47,498 nucleotides of DNA, taken from NCBI GenBank assembly GCA_964058805.1, contig CAXKVV010000209.1, positions 1-47,498 of the forward strand, given 5' to 3'. The notes below the pieces were generated by a model. It ran no database searches and was not told the origin of the DNA. It saw only the letters and a list, made by a program, of their open reading frames with translations. This document shows, piece after piece, positions 22,280-34,600 of this stretch. The stretch is from Schoenoplectus triqueter. Taxonomy: Eukaryota; Streptophyta; Magnoliopsida; Poales; Cyperaceae. Within the stretch, counting starts at the first letter, position 1; every line of letters starts with the position of its first letter. A program made the translations under genes and the position numbers.

Positions 22280-24000
22280 TGTCACAGCTCAAAATAATTA
22301 ATTAAAATTAGGAGTGACAATCCCGTCACATATACACGACGAGACGTGCATACGAAAGGCTATATGAAATAAATAAATAAATCACACAGAATAAACAAAA
22401 CAATAATAAATAGTAATGCATGACAATACAGTCCAGAATGATCAAATAAGTATAACGCCTGCATCAGCGAGAGTTGATCCTATCGGAATGGGCAACAAAT
22501 ATCTCAAATAAAATCCCAAAAAAAATAATCACAAACTCGACATCCCGATGAAATCCTAACTGACTACCCAACTCACAAGCAGATGCGGCGAAGCACCTCT
22601 GACATCGTACGGGACCACCTAGCACTCTATCCAAGAAGAATCCCGTCCTTTTAAACCTGGATCCCACAATCATCATGAAAACATGAGTAATTTAAAAATT
22701 ACTCAGTACAGATTTAGATCCAGCCTTAAGATTTGATCTTCTTTCCTAGACTAGACCCAATACGATACTGGTGTTTTAAATGCACTTCGATTAACATATA
22801 AAATATAATAAATAATTTATGCATGTTTTTTATAAAAACACCTAAATGTTATGATATGAAATGATAAAAGTCCCAAAATTTAAAAATCTGAGGAATAATA
22901 ATAACAAGATATAATATAACAAGAACCAAACACCAAAAATAAATTCCCAGTTTGTAAGTTACCAGATCTATCCCAAGTGGGTGCCACCAGCGTCTCACCT
23001 TATGAACTTGGATCTTGCCTAAGAGGGCGCCACCAGCAACCCAACTTACGAACTTAGAATTTTATGTTTATGCGACGCCAATATCACATAAACGGACAAT
23101 TTGGGTTCCCGAGGCGATAACGCCCTAAGAGAGTGAGCGTGCGAAGGCACATACTCTGATATGCTAAATCTGATAACTCACCTCACAGAAAGCAAATAGA
23201 TATAATATGACTTCAGTTACCATATCACCGAAAGGAGTTGACTATCTGTAAACCACAAAACGGACACAATAACAAATGAGAGCCTATATTGTACCAACCC
23301 GGGACCAGAGGACCGCATCCCAAAATGGGAGCCTACACTGTACCAACAAGGGGTCATAGGACCGCATCCCGATTTTCAAAATATAATAACAAGTGGGAAC
23401 CTGCACTGTACCCACCAGGGGCTAGAGGACCGCATTTCCCACTTTCAGAATATAGAATAACCTAGAATAGGCTCCAAACTCGAATATGATCGTCCACCCT
23501 AAATACTGAAAGTCACATCCATCCTGATTGCTCAATTAAATTTGAAACTAAAATATATACAGAACAATAATAATATAATATTGATCAAAAATAAAATACT
23601 CCAGCGCTACTGAACCTGTTAAATGACGGGGTCAGTGAATAACCGACAGGCAAATGTGCGCAATGTATACTCAGACCAAGGGGCCCCATGTGCCAACCGG
23701 TTTACCGAACGTAACCCGTTGGTCTGGTTATACAAGACAACCTCAGACTGAGATCACTATGCCCGCCTCTCAACACTTTCCCATGCATTTAATGCATGAT
23801 CACCTATCTAACTTATTTAGTAATTAGTGATAATAATAGTATTTCCCTAATAAATATAATCTATAATAGTATTTCCCTAATTAATATATCGACATATCGT
23901 CGTTACTACGGTATCCATTGCTTTAGTCAATTACCATGAAACGCACTACATGAAAGAAAGAGGGTCAAATACTTTTAATGATTGATAAATTACAAGAACA
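22280..24000 (+). mobile_element. Solo-LTR-like repeat, copy A (gypsy-type TGTCACA start)
   Basis: Starts TGTCACAGCTC at 22280. Its sequence is related over about 1.6 kb to the reverse complement of 41830-43295 (copy B). Shared blocks include the CGTACGAAAGGCT-like region near the start, the GAGGACCGCATCCC words and the GGTCTGGTTAT block near 23710. No primer site, coding frame or second LTR is adjacent, so a solo LTR is the simplest reading. The right end is not resolved; similarity to copy B fades after about 23870. Confidence 0.6.
23280..23440. repeat. Three tandem copies of a ~45-65 bp word inside LTR copy A
   Basis: The phrase GAGCCTACACTGTACC followed by AGAGGACCGCATCCC occurs three times (about 23280-23322, 23328-23370 and 23396-23440) with small changes. 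Copy B carries two or three degenerate copies at 42280-42420, in reverse orientation. Confidence 0.75.
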
Positions 24001-24387
24001 AACTATCCTTTCGCAACTTCTCAAATTCAATTGATTATTTAATAACATCACTTTGCGACATGTTTGTTTTTTTTTTGACTAATTTTATTTTTACATTGGA
24101 TATTATTTTAACATAAGGCTGACTTGAGATTTATTTTGGAGTAAACTACATAGATGAGCATTAAAGTATCATTTTTTTATCAAATTAGGGCTGTTCATCC
24201 AAAAAAAATCACCATCAATCTATAAATAGAAAAACATATCAATAAGGTTTTTTTTATTTTTATATTTTTCTATATTTATTTAGAGATCCATTGTCAAAAT
24301 ATCATTGTCAAGTGATCCCTTCCCTATAAATAATTAGATATTTAAAATGATTTTTTTCTATAAATAACTTTTGTTAGAAAAATTGTT

Positions 24388-24431
<44 letters not shown>

Positions 24432-27290
24432 AAGTGCTAAAAATATATTTAATAATAAATATTATAATTAGATACATAATGATTCAATAAAAAATATAAA
24501 GAATTATACTGTTTTAGTATTAAAATTGTACCTTAGAGGAAATACATAATTGCCATACTTGATTCTAAGGTAACTTCTTGCCATACTTTTTTGTGTCTAT
24601 GACCGTGGGTATCACTTAATAATAATAGCTCTTGCATCTAATCACAACCGTTTAAATAAATCCGATGGCTGAAATTTGTTGCCACAACTTTTATGGCAAC
24701 AGATACAAATCCGTACCTTTGAGACATCATATCATATTTTTAAATGAAAAAAAAAGAAAAATAATATAAGTCATTTGATTAAGATAAATGAAGTGAGAAA
24801 TAAAATCAATGGTGAAAAATATAGATGATGTGGCATAGCTAAAAAAATTGGACAGCTAACTCTCTTTCTAGATATCGAATTGGTCTTTAAAGTTTCAAAA
24901 GTAGCCATTTGATCATTGAAATATCATTTTTCTATTAAATTGATCCTTAAAGTTTTGAAGATATTATTTTAGTCCTTAAAGTTTCAATAACTTATTATTT
25001 TAGTCATTAATTTTTTTAGTTGTAAAAAATTAGTCTTACCATTATCAATACTAAAAGATAAATATTCGACTGACATTCATATCATATAATATGTATTATG
25101 ATTTAAGTAAAATATTTATAAATATCATATTAATTAATTATGATAATATAATACTAATGTAGTATTTTTATTATTACATTCATACTAGTTTCAATGATAA
25201 AAATAATGCTACAATAAATGTGAATATGATTTTTGAAACAAAGTTACTGCACATGATAAAAGAAAGAAAGAAACAAAAGCAAATTAAAACCCACGGATAA
25301 GTAAGACAATGGCAACACAAGAGTTAGAACAAACATTTTACAAAGCATGTTTACCTGAATATTATAGTAGACGGGAGTGCCATATGCTTGTCTTCCCTTC
25401 ATTAAATATAGGTTTATACATCCAAATAAGGAATGAGATAACAATATAGAGATATGCATTAGAGACTTCTAATTCATAAACACACTAGCGGACAAAAACA
25501 AAAATTAACATTTTATAAGAAAAGAAAGGGCATTATGAAACTGGACATAACTTCCCTAGAGATATTTACATATTAGTCTACTCAAACAGCAGAAAGGATC
25601 TAATGATGACGGGAGATATTTGACATATTAATGTTATAAATAAACCAATCATTTGAAAAGCAAAGAAAAATATACATTGAAGATTTGAGTAAGGGATCAA
25701 AGCCTTGCACTATAAGGCTTTCAGATTATGGTATTAAAGTGTGACAGCTTTCATTCTTGACATGCAACATCTAACAAAATTAAATTGAGTTGAGATAAAA
25801 AGTTCCACTTAGTTTCTCAATACCTTAGTACAATTCTACATTAATGCCAAGTTATCGTGAGTTCTGCTACAGTTTAGGGAGTCTATACCAGTAACTCAAA
25901 TGCCTTGCAAGGTGACTACATAGGTATGGCAACCTCAAAAAATATCAATCCTACAACAACACTGATATAAAAGAGAACACCGCGAAATATCAAGACAAAA
26001 AAAATTAAACCAAGCCCATTGGCTTAATGGCTTATAATGAAAACTTATGCATGACAAGTATGAACAATTCTATGCTTCCATATTATTATAAACTGACATT
26101 GAGACAAGAAAGAAAATAATCAGTGATATAAATTTCTATTCTAAAGGACAAAGTTTGTTATTACTCAATTAAAATTCATGACCTTTAATTTTTAAATTAA
26201 ACTGTCAATTAAAGAAAATAAATCAAGTTGCTTAATGTTCATGGTTGCTGAAGTCCCACAAAACCAAAAATTTTCTTAAGCTCCTTAAAAATTGCTAAAA
26301 TTATAGTTCTTTTAGTGTAAGCCAATCTAAACAAAATTGCTTTATGCAACAGATAAATTATAGTTATTTTATTATTTATTCAAATTAATAAGAATAAAAC
26401 TATGTGATGGTGTAAATGTGTACTTCAGAGTCGTCAAACCAGATTACTTAAACATGATCTTTGAAATAAATAGTAAGTACAAATGTTCACTGCAGCAAAG
26501 ATTAATGTACTGACAAAATAGCTAATAAGATCAAATCTCTTATAGAATGCAGTCACTCCAGAATTAATACCAAACTGATTAATAAGTCTAAGCATCCCAT
26601 TCACACAGATAATTAGTCCTCAAACTCAACATGTGAGAAAGCACACCATATGTATCAATGCAACAACAAAAAAATCGACATGTGAGAAATACTCAAATGC
26701 ACCATATGTTCAGCCAGAGTTTCTTTAATTGATGTCTATTTATTTTAATTAGTGGGTGAGAAAATTTATTTATGATTTTAATTAGAAAAAAATATAGCAA
26801 AATTTTACCAAATAACAGAGAGTGAAGAAATTTCACATATCTCTAGATGGAGAGGCAACACGAAAGGATGCAAAGATAACTCTCCATATGCATGACTCAT
26901 CACTGTTAGAAGAAAGAAATATTTACACAACAATTACTATAATTCAAAGAGAAAATAGGATGCCTACCTTTTGAGGTCAACATGCTCAATTTTATCAAAA
27001 AAGAGAAGAACTTGTGAATCTCCCTTTTTTGGCAAGATTCATATAAATAAGTGTTGTCATAAAAATTAAAAAAATAAATAGCTTGGAAGAAGACCCGGCG
27101 GTAGCCAAATTAGCGACCCGTACCTAGATATCCACGTTGCCATTCCTCTTTCAGTAAATATATACCAATAAGTCATTTTCTTTATGTGCTTGCTTTCTGA
27201 AGAAGCAGGAATCCATCCCTCACACTCCCTCCCTCTACAGAGAGGCGGCCTCGTCGGAATCGATGGTGGCGGCGTCACGAAGCGAGAGAA
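24001..27290. other. Gene-free region with microsatellite, dispersed repeats and possible exon relics
   Basis: A (TA)n tract lies at 24391-24428. A repeated TTTAGTCCTTAAAGTTT-type phrase lies at 24880-24990 and a MITE-like fragment at 24620-24720. Two minus-strand exon-like stretches are listed separately. At 27070-27290 there is a higher-GC island, possibly a gene fragment, with no readable frame longer than about 35 codons that I recognise. Confidence 0.5.
25355..27020 (-). pseudogene. Possible exon relics of an unidentified gene
   Basis: On the minus strand two protein-like stretches end at plausible donors. Near 26965-27015 a frame reads DSQVLLFFDKIEHVDLK followed by GTAGGC. Near 25355-25400 a frame reads KGRQAYGTPVYYNIQ followed by GTAAAC. 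They are in the same orientation and in the right order for one gene, about 1.6 kb apart. I do not recognise the protein and found no complete gene, so this may be a captured fragment, a decayed gene, or chance. Confidence 0.25.
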
Positions 27291-27292
27291 GC

Positions 27293-27340
<48 letters not shown>

Positions 27341-27756
27341 TTATGCTACGGTTAGTCGTGAAGTACAAAATATTTTTGTATTTCGCGTCGTATCTCCCAT
27401 TTTCAAATTCAAAACATTGATTCGACCGTTAAAAGTGTTCTCCGTATTGAAATATGTTTAGAGTTCAAATTTTACATTTTTTAGAATTTTTTTCTATTTT
27501 TTTGAGGATTAGAAAATCATTCTTATTAAAAATTATAAACTCAATACAATTTCACCTCCTCAAACAAAATAGAAAAAAAAATTCTAAAAATTGTAAAATT
27601 TGGTATCTATACATATTTCAATATGGAGAACACTTTTAACGGTCGAACCAGTGTTTTGAATTCGAAAATAAGAGATACGAAGCGAAGTACAAAAATGTTT
27701 TATACTTCGCGACTAACCGTAGCATAACTCTCTCTCTCTATATATATATATATATA
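27293..27756. mobile_element. Fold-back MITE M1 flanked by (TA)n and (GA/CT)n
   Basis: The core 27341-27727 starts TTATGCTACGGTTAGTCG and ends with its reverse complement; the arms stay related almost to the centre. Outside the core are (GA)n on the left (27317-27340) and (CT)n on the right (to about 27739), then (TA)n on both sides. The GA/CT tracts therefore look like parts of the termini, and TA the target. No coding capacity. Confidence 0.8.
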
Positions 27757-28206
27757 CATATTTTTTTATGAGCGTTAGATTTGGCTTTACTGCATTGTGA
27801 GCATGTCATTCTTTTATGACTAAGGATCTACAACAGCTAATCATGCTAACATCTTCATCAATTCTCAGTATTGCGCAGTGAGCTGAGCATTGCTCATGAG
27901 GTGTCCTGAATTTAATATTTGTATATGGTAGTCTCCCTTTTCCAGATTGTTAGGCATATAACAAGTTACGTCATTATTATATTTTTATTTATTACTATAA
28001 TATTTGATAGAGAATCGAATGGTTTCAAATAAAATTTTATTTTATAAAACATAGTGTACATGACTTCATCCTACTGTTATTAAAAATCAATTAACATGGC
28101 GTACGTGACTTCGTCCTACCATAATTGACTTATATTTAAAACTCTAGATCTCGATGAGTAATATGTATGTGTGCTATGGGGGTTTATCTTTCATACTTAT
28201 ATTTAT

Positions 28207-28210
28207 TATA

Positions 28211-28270
<60 letters not shown>

Positions 28271-28674
28271 TGGAGATAGCGTGAGTTTAAGCTCACGGAG
28301 GTCTTCCGTGAGCTTAACTCAAAAAACATATTAAATCATCTCGAAATTTTAATTTATCATTCTCATTAAATTCTTTATATGAAAATCTCATGGGATGCAA
28401 AAATTTGGAGCGTTTTGAGCTTTTTAAGTCATCATTTTTAATTTTTGAAAATCAGCTCTAAAAATAATAATAATATATTCAATACTTGAACATCATTTTA
28501 AAAAATTAAAAACGGTGACTTAAAAATCTCAAAACGCTCTAAATTTTTGCATCCCATGAGATTTTCATATAAAGAATTTAATGAGAATGATAAATTAAAT
28601 TTTCAAGATGATTTAATATGTTTTTTGAGTTAAGCTCACGGAAGGCCTCCGTGAGCTTAAGCTCACGCTATCTC

Positions 28675-28739
<65 letters not shown>
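28207..28739. mobile_element. Fold-back MITE M2 flanked by (TA)n and (CT)n(TA)n
   Basis: The core 28268-28679 starts GAGTGGAGATAGCGTGAG and ends with the matching inverted sequence. Arms of nearly 200 bp match with few differences, and within each arm is a small palindrome (AAGCTCACGGAGG... with its complement). Left flank (TA)n 28216-28267; right flank (CT)n 28680-28708, then (AT)n to 28739. No coding capacity. Transcribed, it would form a hairpin of about 400 nt. Confidence 0.85.
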
Positions 28740-28743
<4 letters not shown>

Positions 28744-29162
28744 GGCTATGGTGCTTTGCAAAGTACAAAAGCGTTGTATATTTTGCGCTCTATTTTTAAT
28801 TTTAAGTCAAAAAATGATCGATCCAAACCGCTCAATCTAATCTCCATATCAAAATCTATTAGTAAACCAAATTTTATATTTTTTGGAATTTATTTGCTAT
28901 TTTTTTGGATAGGGGAAAACCATCATTTTTGGATGAACCATAATTCTCAGATCAAGTCATTTTTCTCCTCATCAGAAAAAATAGCAAAAAAAATCTAAAA
29001 AATATATAATTTGGTTTACTAATAGATTTTTATATTAAGATTAGATTAAACAGTTCAGATCGATTATTTCTGACTTGAAATTAAAAATAGAACGCAAAGC
29101 ACACAATGCCTCTGTGATTTGCAAAGCACCATAGTTGGGCTCTTTCTCTCTCTCTCTCTCTC

Positions 29163-29201
<39 letters not shown>
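28740..29201. mobile_element. Fold-back MITE M3, sharing a microsatellite with M2
   Basis: The core 28744-29140 starts GGCTATGGTGCTTTGCAAAG and ends with GCAAAGCACCATAG; the arms pair over about 190 bp. It is followed by (CT)n 29141-29165 and (TA)n 29168-29201, and its left flank is the TA tract at the right end of M2. Internal phrases (CGATCCAAACCGCTCAAT, CTCCATATCAAA) recur in M4 in NAA35 intron 11, so M3 and M4 are one family. Confidence 0.85.
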
Positions 29202-29203
<2 letters not shown>

Positions 29204-31618
29204 CTTTGATAAAAATTATCATACATTCATGTAGTGTATTTTAAAAAAAATGCATTCACTTTATATAACACTTAGGAAATAATTAATCAACTTAAAAGTT
29301 TAAATTAGAATATTATGTATTTATATGTTATTATGTTTATTATAAATTAAATTAAATAGATTTTAAGTCTAAGTCTAGAGATATTTAATATCTTAGTGGC
29401 TGGACTAAAATACGCACCGGGTGAAGATTACAGACTGAGAAGATCGATTCTAGAGATGTCCAATTGTTTGATTTATTTTTATTTATTTTTGAGATATGTT
29501 AGGTAGTCTATATTTGATTATTAGTTGCCCTCATGATATCATTTCCTTTGGTATTATTATTGTTACTTCCGTCAAATTCTTGATCTTTATTTATTATTAT
29601 TTATTATGGTATGTATAAATTGACTATTATTATTTTATAATGATAAATAAATGACTTGTGTATTTTTAGTGTTACATGTACTCATGTATTTATGTGCACG
29701 TGGTGGTTGTCATCTCCAAGCACTATTTTTTTTTGTTCGAGGTGTGACACTACTAACGTGGCATCAGATTTCCTCTTCATTTTTTTTTCAATATAATATT
29801 TTAGAAAGAAATATTTATATCTATTAGCATAAATTTTTATTTGTGAAGCACGTCTATATATTTATTTGATGGTACCATATAGTATGCATCTGATAATATT
29901 TTGTGAGTATTTTAATACAATTACAATGGACTAAATTTAATTAAATCTCAATTAGTTATTTTGTTGTTTCTACATAAAAAATATATTAGTGACTAAATTC
30001 ATTTCTATCTTCGATTTTGTATTTAACATTTAATTCTTAACTTAAGAATTTTATAATTAATAAATATTTTCATTACTTATTTTATCATATTTGAGAATTA
30101 GTATTGTTAAATTAACAATGTTTTATCTTTTTAAGTTTATTTATATTCTAATGTTATTCATCTTTATCGGACACATTTTATTAAATAATGTATCAATATG
30201 ATTTATTAGTTATATTATAATTTTCTATATAATTCTATTTTATTCTTAAAATATATTATTTTAGGAAGAAATTTTATTATCAAGAATAAAGATCACAATT
30301 TCATCAAAATAATTTACAGAACATAGTACACGAAATTACAGAGTATGATATTGTGTGTGTATAGAAGAATTTTCATTCATTTAGCGCTAAAGATATGGCC
30401 GAAACCGGTAGATCATCGTGTTTCGCTAGTGACAGAGATAAATAATTTTTATTTAACCAAATTCACTACTTAATCAAGTTACAGATCATATACCGGATGT
30501 AATATGCAGTTTATTTTCTTTTTAGGACAATTATGCAAATATACAAATTCTAAATACTAAAAGTAATATAAATTTACATAACTCCCGCACTGAGATGATT
30601 CTCACCCCCACTTTTTTTGGTACTTTCTATTATTATTTATGGATTGTAGGTAGTCAAGAGTGTTCCGTAAGCCAATATGATTATCGATAATATTATGTTT
30701 CTAGCATGCAATCCGGTAACACATTAGTGGTTGTACGTGACCTTAATGTTGTCTGATCTACCCACTATATATATCTATACTATGACTATTGATGAAGAGG
30801 ATCGAATTCCAGTAGTTCCTGATGCCCCTGTTACAGACGATGAGGGTTGGTTGGAATAGGATGGCGTAAGGATCATATTGTACACTATAATAGATTAAGG
30901 TATCAAGTCTATTCTAAAGTATGTATGACTCGGTGTTACAGTATTTTAGTTTGTAGATAGTTGACTGTAGCAGATTCATATAAGAAAATAAGTCTGTCTG
31001 AATTAACCTGTGTGGTTATTGTAATAAGCTGATAAGCTGGTAAAAAAATAGTTATATAAAAACTGATGTTTAATATAAGATATGTTTGTTCTATTAATAT
31101 AATTTTAGTATTTCTTCTATTTAATTAAATTAAATGATAAAAAAAATACTTTACGGATATTCAAAGAGTATTCACAGCGAAAATCTATTATACCTGAGCT
31201 GCGAGTGTGACAGGTTTTGAAAAAGATGTTGAAAATTGAACTTTTGGATGACGACAATCAAAATTTACTGTACTCCTGAAATTGGACTAAATTAAGTTGT
31301 GAGACCAGCACAGCAGTTTTATAATGGTTTGTAAGCGACACAGTGACATATGACCTGTTTGATATAAGACATAATAAAATTTGCAGCAGTTTGCTGAGTA
31401 CAATTTTCTATTAAAAAGAATATCCTAGAACTTAAAATTTACATTTACAGATAATTTAAAAATTCAACCCAAAAAAAATTGCTGATTGAACCCAAAAAAA
31501 ATCAACTATAATACAAGTACAATAACAAATTATAGCTCTTCTGAATCTAGCTAGAAATTCGGGCCTAAATTCCCAAATGGAAACTTCTATCCCTCTCTAT
31601 TTTATAAACAACAATAAA
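29202..31618. other. AT-rich gene-free region
   Basis: The only structure I can support is an LTR-like end at 29749 (listed separately) and a short plus-strand frame near 30784-30860 ending in a stop (EEDRIPVVPDAP...), which could be a decayed retroelement. The last ~100 bp before 31619 are probably the NAA35 3' UTR. Confidence 0.5.
29390..29749 (-). mobile_element. LTR-like fragment ending TGTCACACCTCGAAC on the minus strand
   Basis: Read on the minus strand from 29749, TGTCACACCTCG resembles the start of gypsy-type LTRs such as copies A and B in this window. The inner boundary is unknown and no target duplication was found. Confidence 0.3.
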
Positions 31619-34600
31619 TCATGACCGCTTGACCACCACAACAGCAAAATGTGGATGGTGAGTCAACTCAAGCGAAACTCTAAGAGATGGGTCGCTGGCC
31701 CCAAGTTGATTAATTACATTTGCAGCTATCCTGTTGCGTTCGGCCACTTGTTCTATCTTGCGTATTTCCAACAATTTTTCAGGCGCGTCTGCAAAACTAC
31801 CTTTAAGAGATGTGGTGATCCTTTGAATCTCCTTGAAATAGTCACATCTTACAACATCCTGAAACAATAATATCTCAATTAAATTGTTTCAAGAGAGCAA
31901 GGGATGATTGTGGGCGAAAAGATGCTAATCAGCTATGCTTTATATGTATGCAAAATTTGGTGAATGATTTCATAATTTGAGACAGGCACTGGCAATTGGC
32001 AGCATGCATAGAACTTACTGGATGCTGGCAAACTAGTTTAGCTCATAACATACACCTTCTGTATCCAACAATCTTTTTCTTGCCTAGTCATAGTCACTTT
32101 TTTTTTTAATGAATCTCAGTTTGCAGATGCCAGCATAGACGGCATCTTTCTCTAATATCAAAATGTGGCAATCAGTAATGCTGATTTTCATTTGGTCCTT
32201 GGATAAATAAACCCAGTACTACAATCTATATAATATGACAGTATGACACAGTTTCAGATATCCCTATGGAATGTCAAGTTACCCCATCCCCGAAAATATC
32301 TGTAAATCCCCTCCCATCTCCAAAAAAAGACAACCAATGGCTCTTTTTATCACTATACTTGTTTTGAATGACTTACAAAAGATTATTCGGGTCAGTAAGA
32401 GCTTATTCTTAATAATTAAAGATGTGGCAGCTACTTGCACAATCTGTAGCTATATACCATAGATATTTTAATGCGTAATCAATTCCAGTAATTGTAGTTT
32501 TGAGGATCTTTTAGTACTTACAGAAACTCGTGCCTGGTGTGTTGATTCATGGAAACTAGAGAAGGAAATCTGGTCAGGAACATGTGCTCTTAGGAGGAGC
32601 TCAAAATGCTGTATAAATCTCTGCAAAGGAATAGCAGCCAATGACAATTATAAGATTCAGAAAGTACGCTTTGCGCTGGGTTTCGTTGGCCCCCTAAACT
32701 TTGTTCTGCTGCGACTAGATCCGTAAACTTCATATAGTAGTCTATTCAAAAGGAAGAATTTTATGCACTATGTAGTTCCATATTCTAGTGAAGTTGAGCG
32801 AACCAATAAAAACTAATTTAGCTTAAAGCGTTTTTTGGTGTAGTCATTATAATTTCCTTAAAACACTGGAGAAGGAAAAGAGTATATCAAAACCTCATGC
32901 TCACTGTTGAAAGTATTTGGCAGTTTGAACACATTGCCTTCATTGCGTAGAGCAGCTAGGACCTAATAAAGTAAACAAGAAATAATATTTATGAAGTTTC
33001 TGGTTGCATTGCAGAAGATGCATAAATATCCTTAATGAGCAGGAGCTAAAGAATACCATTGCCAATCCTTCGCAAAGGTAAACATAGCACTGGAGTAACA
33101 AACAAGAAGGTGAAAAAATGGCATCTCTTGAATGATCCTTTGCATGATTAACCCTTTTATTTTTCCCCTTTTGCAGTGCTTGAAAATATAGTAAAAAAGA
33201 GTGTCCAAAATTGCATTAGAAAATTTATGAGTAAAAGCAGAAAAAACTAAATTATAACTTTAATTGAGGATCAACTTAATTGTTTGAATTATATGTTCCT
33301 TAAGGTATAAGAACCTCTTTGTCATCAGAGGAGAAAAAAAAGGAGTATTTCACACATAGCGGACAATATTTACTCAAGCAACAAATTGAGCTAGAGTAAG
33401 GCAGATCCACTTGTCTAGTTCCAATTTCATATAAACTAGTTATTAAATTATTTTGGATTGCAACAACAACAACAAAGCCTTTAATCCCAAATAAATTAAT
33501 ATAGGCTAGAAATGAAACCCAATCCGAAAACATAAAGATTACAAATCTCATATATAAAAAATTAATGATAGTAACAGTGACAATGATACTAATAATAATG
33601 ATGACAAGAACAATGAGAATGATAATGATGACAATAATGATGATGATACTGATAATAATAACAATATTAATGATAATATAGATATCCACAATAATAATAG
33701 TAATAGTAATAATATAATAATAATAACAGTACATTAAATTATTTTGGATTAATGTGTAATTTTTAGTTTATTGTATAGACTTCAGCTTGCAACAATTTGG
33801 TTGTGTACTTGTATTTGCAATTAACTTAAATTATTGGCAGTGGCAATTAGCAAAAGAACTAAAGAAAAAGCCAACATCAAGGAGATGAACTTATAGATGG
33901 ATACTAACTCGTATCAATATTTGCAATGGACCGCAACTTCATCTTTTCCAAGAGATGGACAAGGACCACAGATATATACCAGTACACCATGCAATACTCG
34001 TCAGGTGAGTACAGCTCCAATTCAAACCCCAACAGGAGGAAACGAGAAGCAATCCAGAATGTCTGCTCCTGAGCCCACAAAAAAAGACACTTTGACACTT
34101 TTGCATGTAGTCCCTGAAAAATAGATTTTATTTGAGGTGCATATACATATTTGAAGAAGATATGAATATAATAAGAGTGAGACTACGGTGCATTGCAATG
34201 AATGAATGCACCTAGGCATTGCATTAAAATCTCAAATTTCAAATAAAAAATAATCAATATGAACCGCTCAATATGAAGAGAATTTTACATCTTTTGGAAC
34301 TTTTTACATTTTTTCATCAAATTCCAATAATGATGATTTTTTTAGATCTTTTGTAAATTGCTTGATTTAATGATTCTGGACCATCCAATAATGATGATTT
34401 TCTTCCATCCGACAAAATAGTAAAAAAAGTTCGAAAAAAATAAAATTTGGTGAGCTAGAAGAGTTTGATATGGAGACAATAATGAGAGGTTTGGATCGAT
34501 CATGTTTTACTTGAAGTTTAAGATTTTGACGCAATGCACTGATGCATTCGTGCATCGCAATGCACCATTGCCTCACTCATATAATAATGCCGTATGACTG

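Noticed and set aside
27066..27368. 100-codon minus-strand frame with a run of Ser-Leu and Ile-Tyr
   Set aside because: Much of it is a translation of the GA and TA microsatellites beside MITE M1.
33300..33734. 144-codon minus-strand frame rich in Ile/Tyr/Val
   Set aside because: It is a translation of the ATT/ATC triplet tract of the RTE-like insertion within an NAA35 intron, so low complexity and not a gene.
33904..33908. Apparent premature stop in NAA35 exon 12
   Set aside because: The stop is created just beyond the donor A|GTTAGT. Splicing to 33178 restores the frame and the family sequence.
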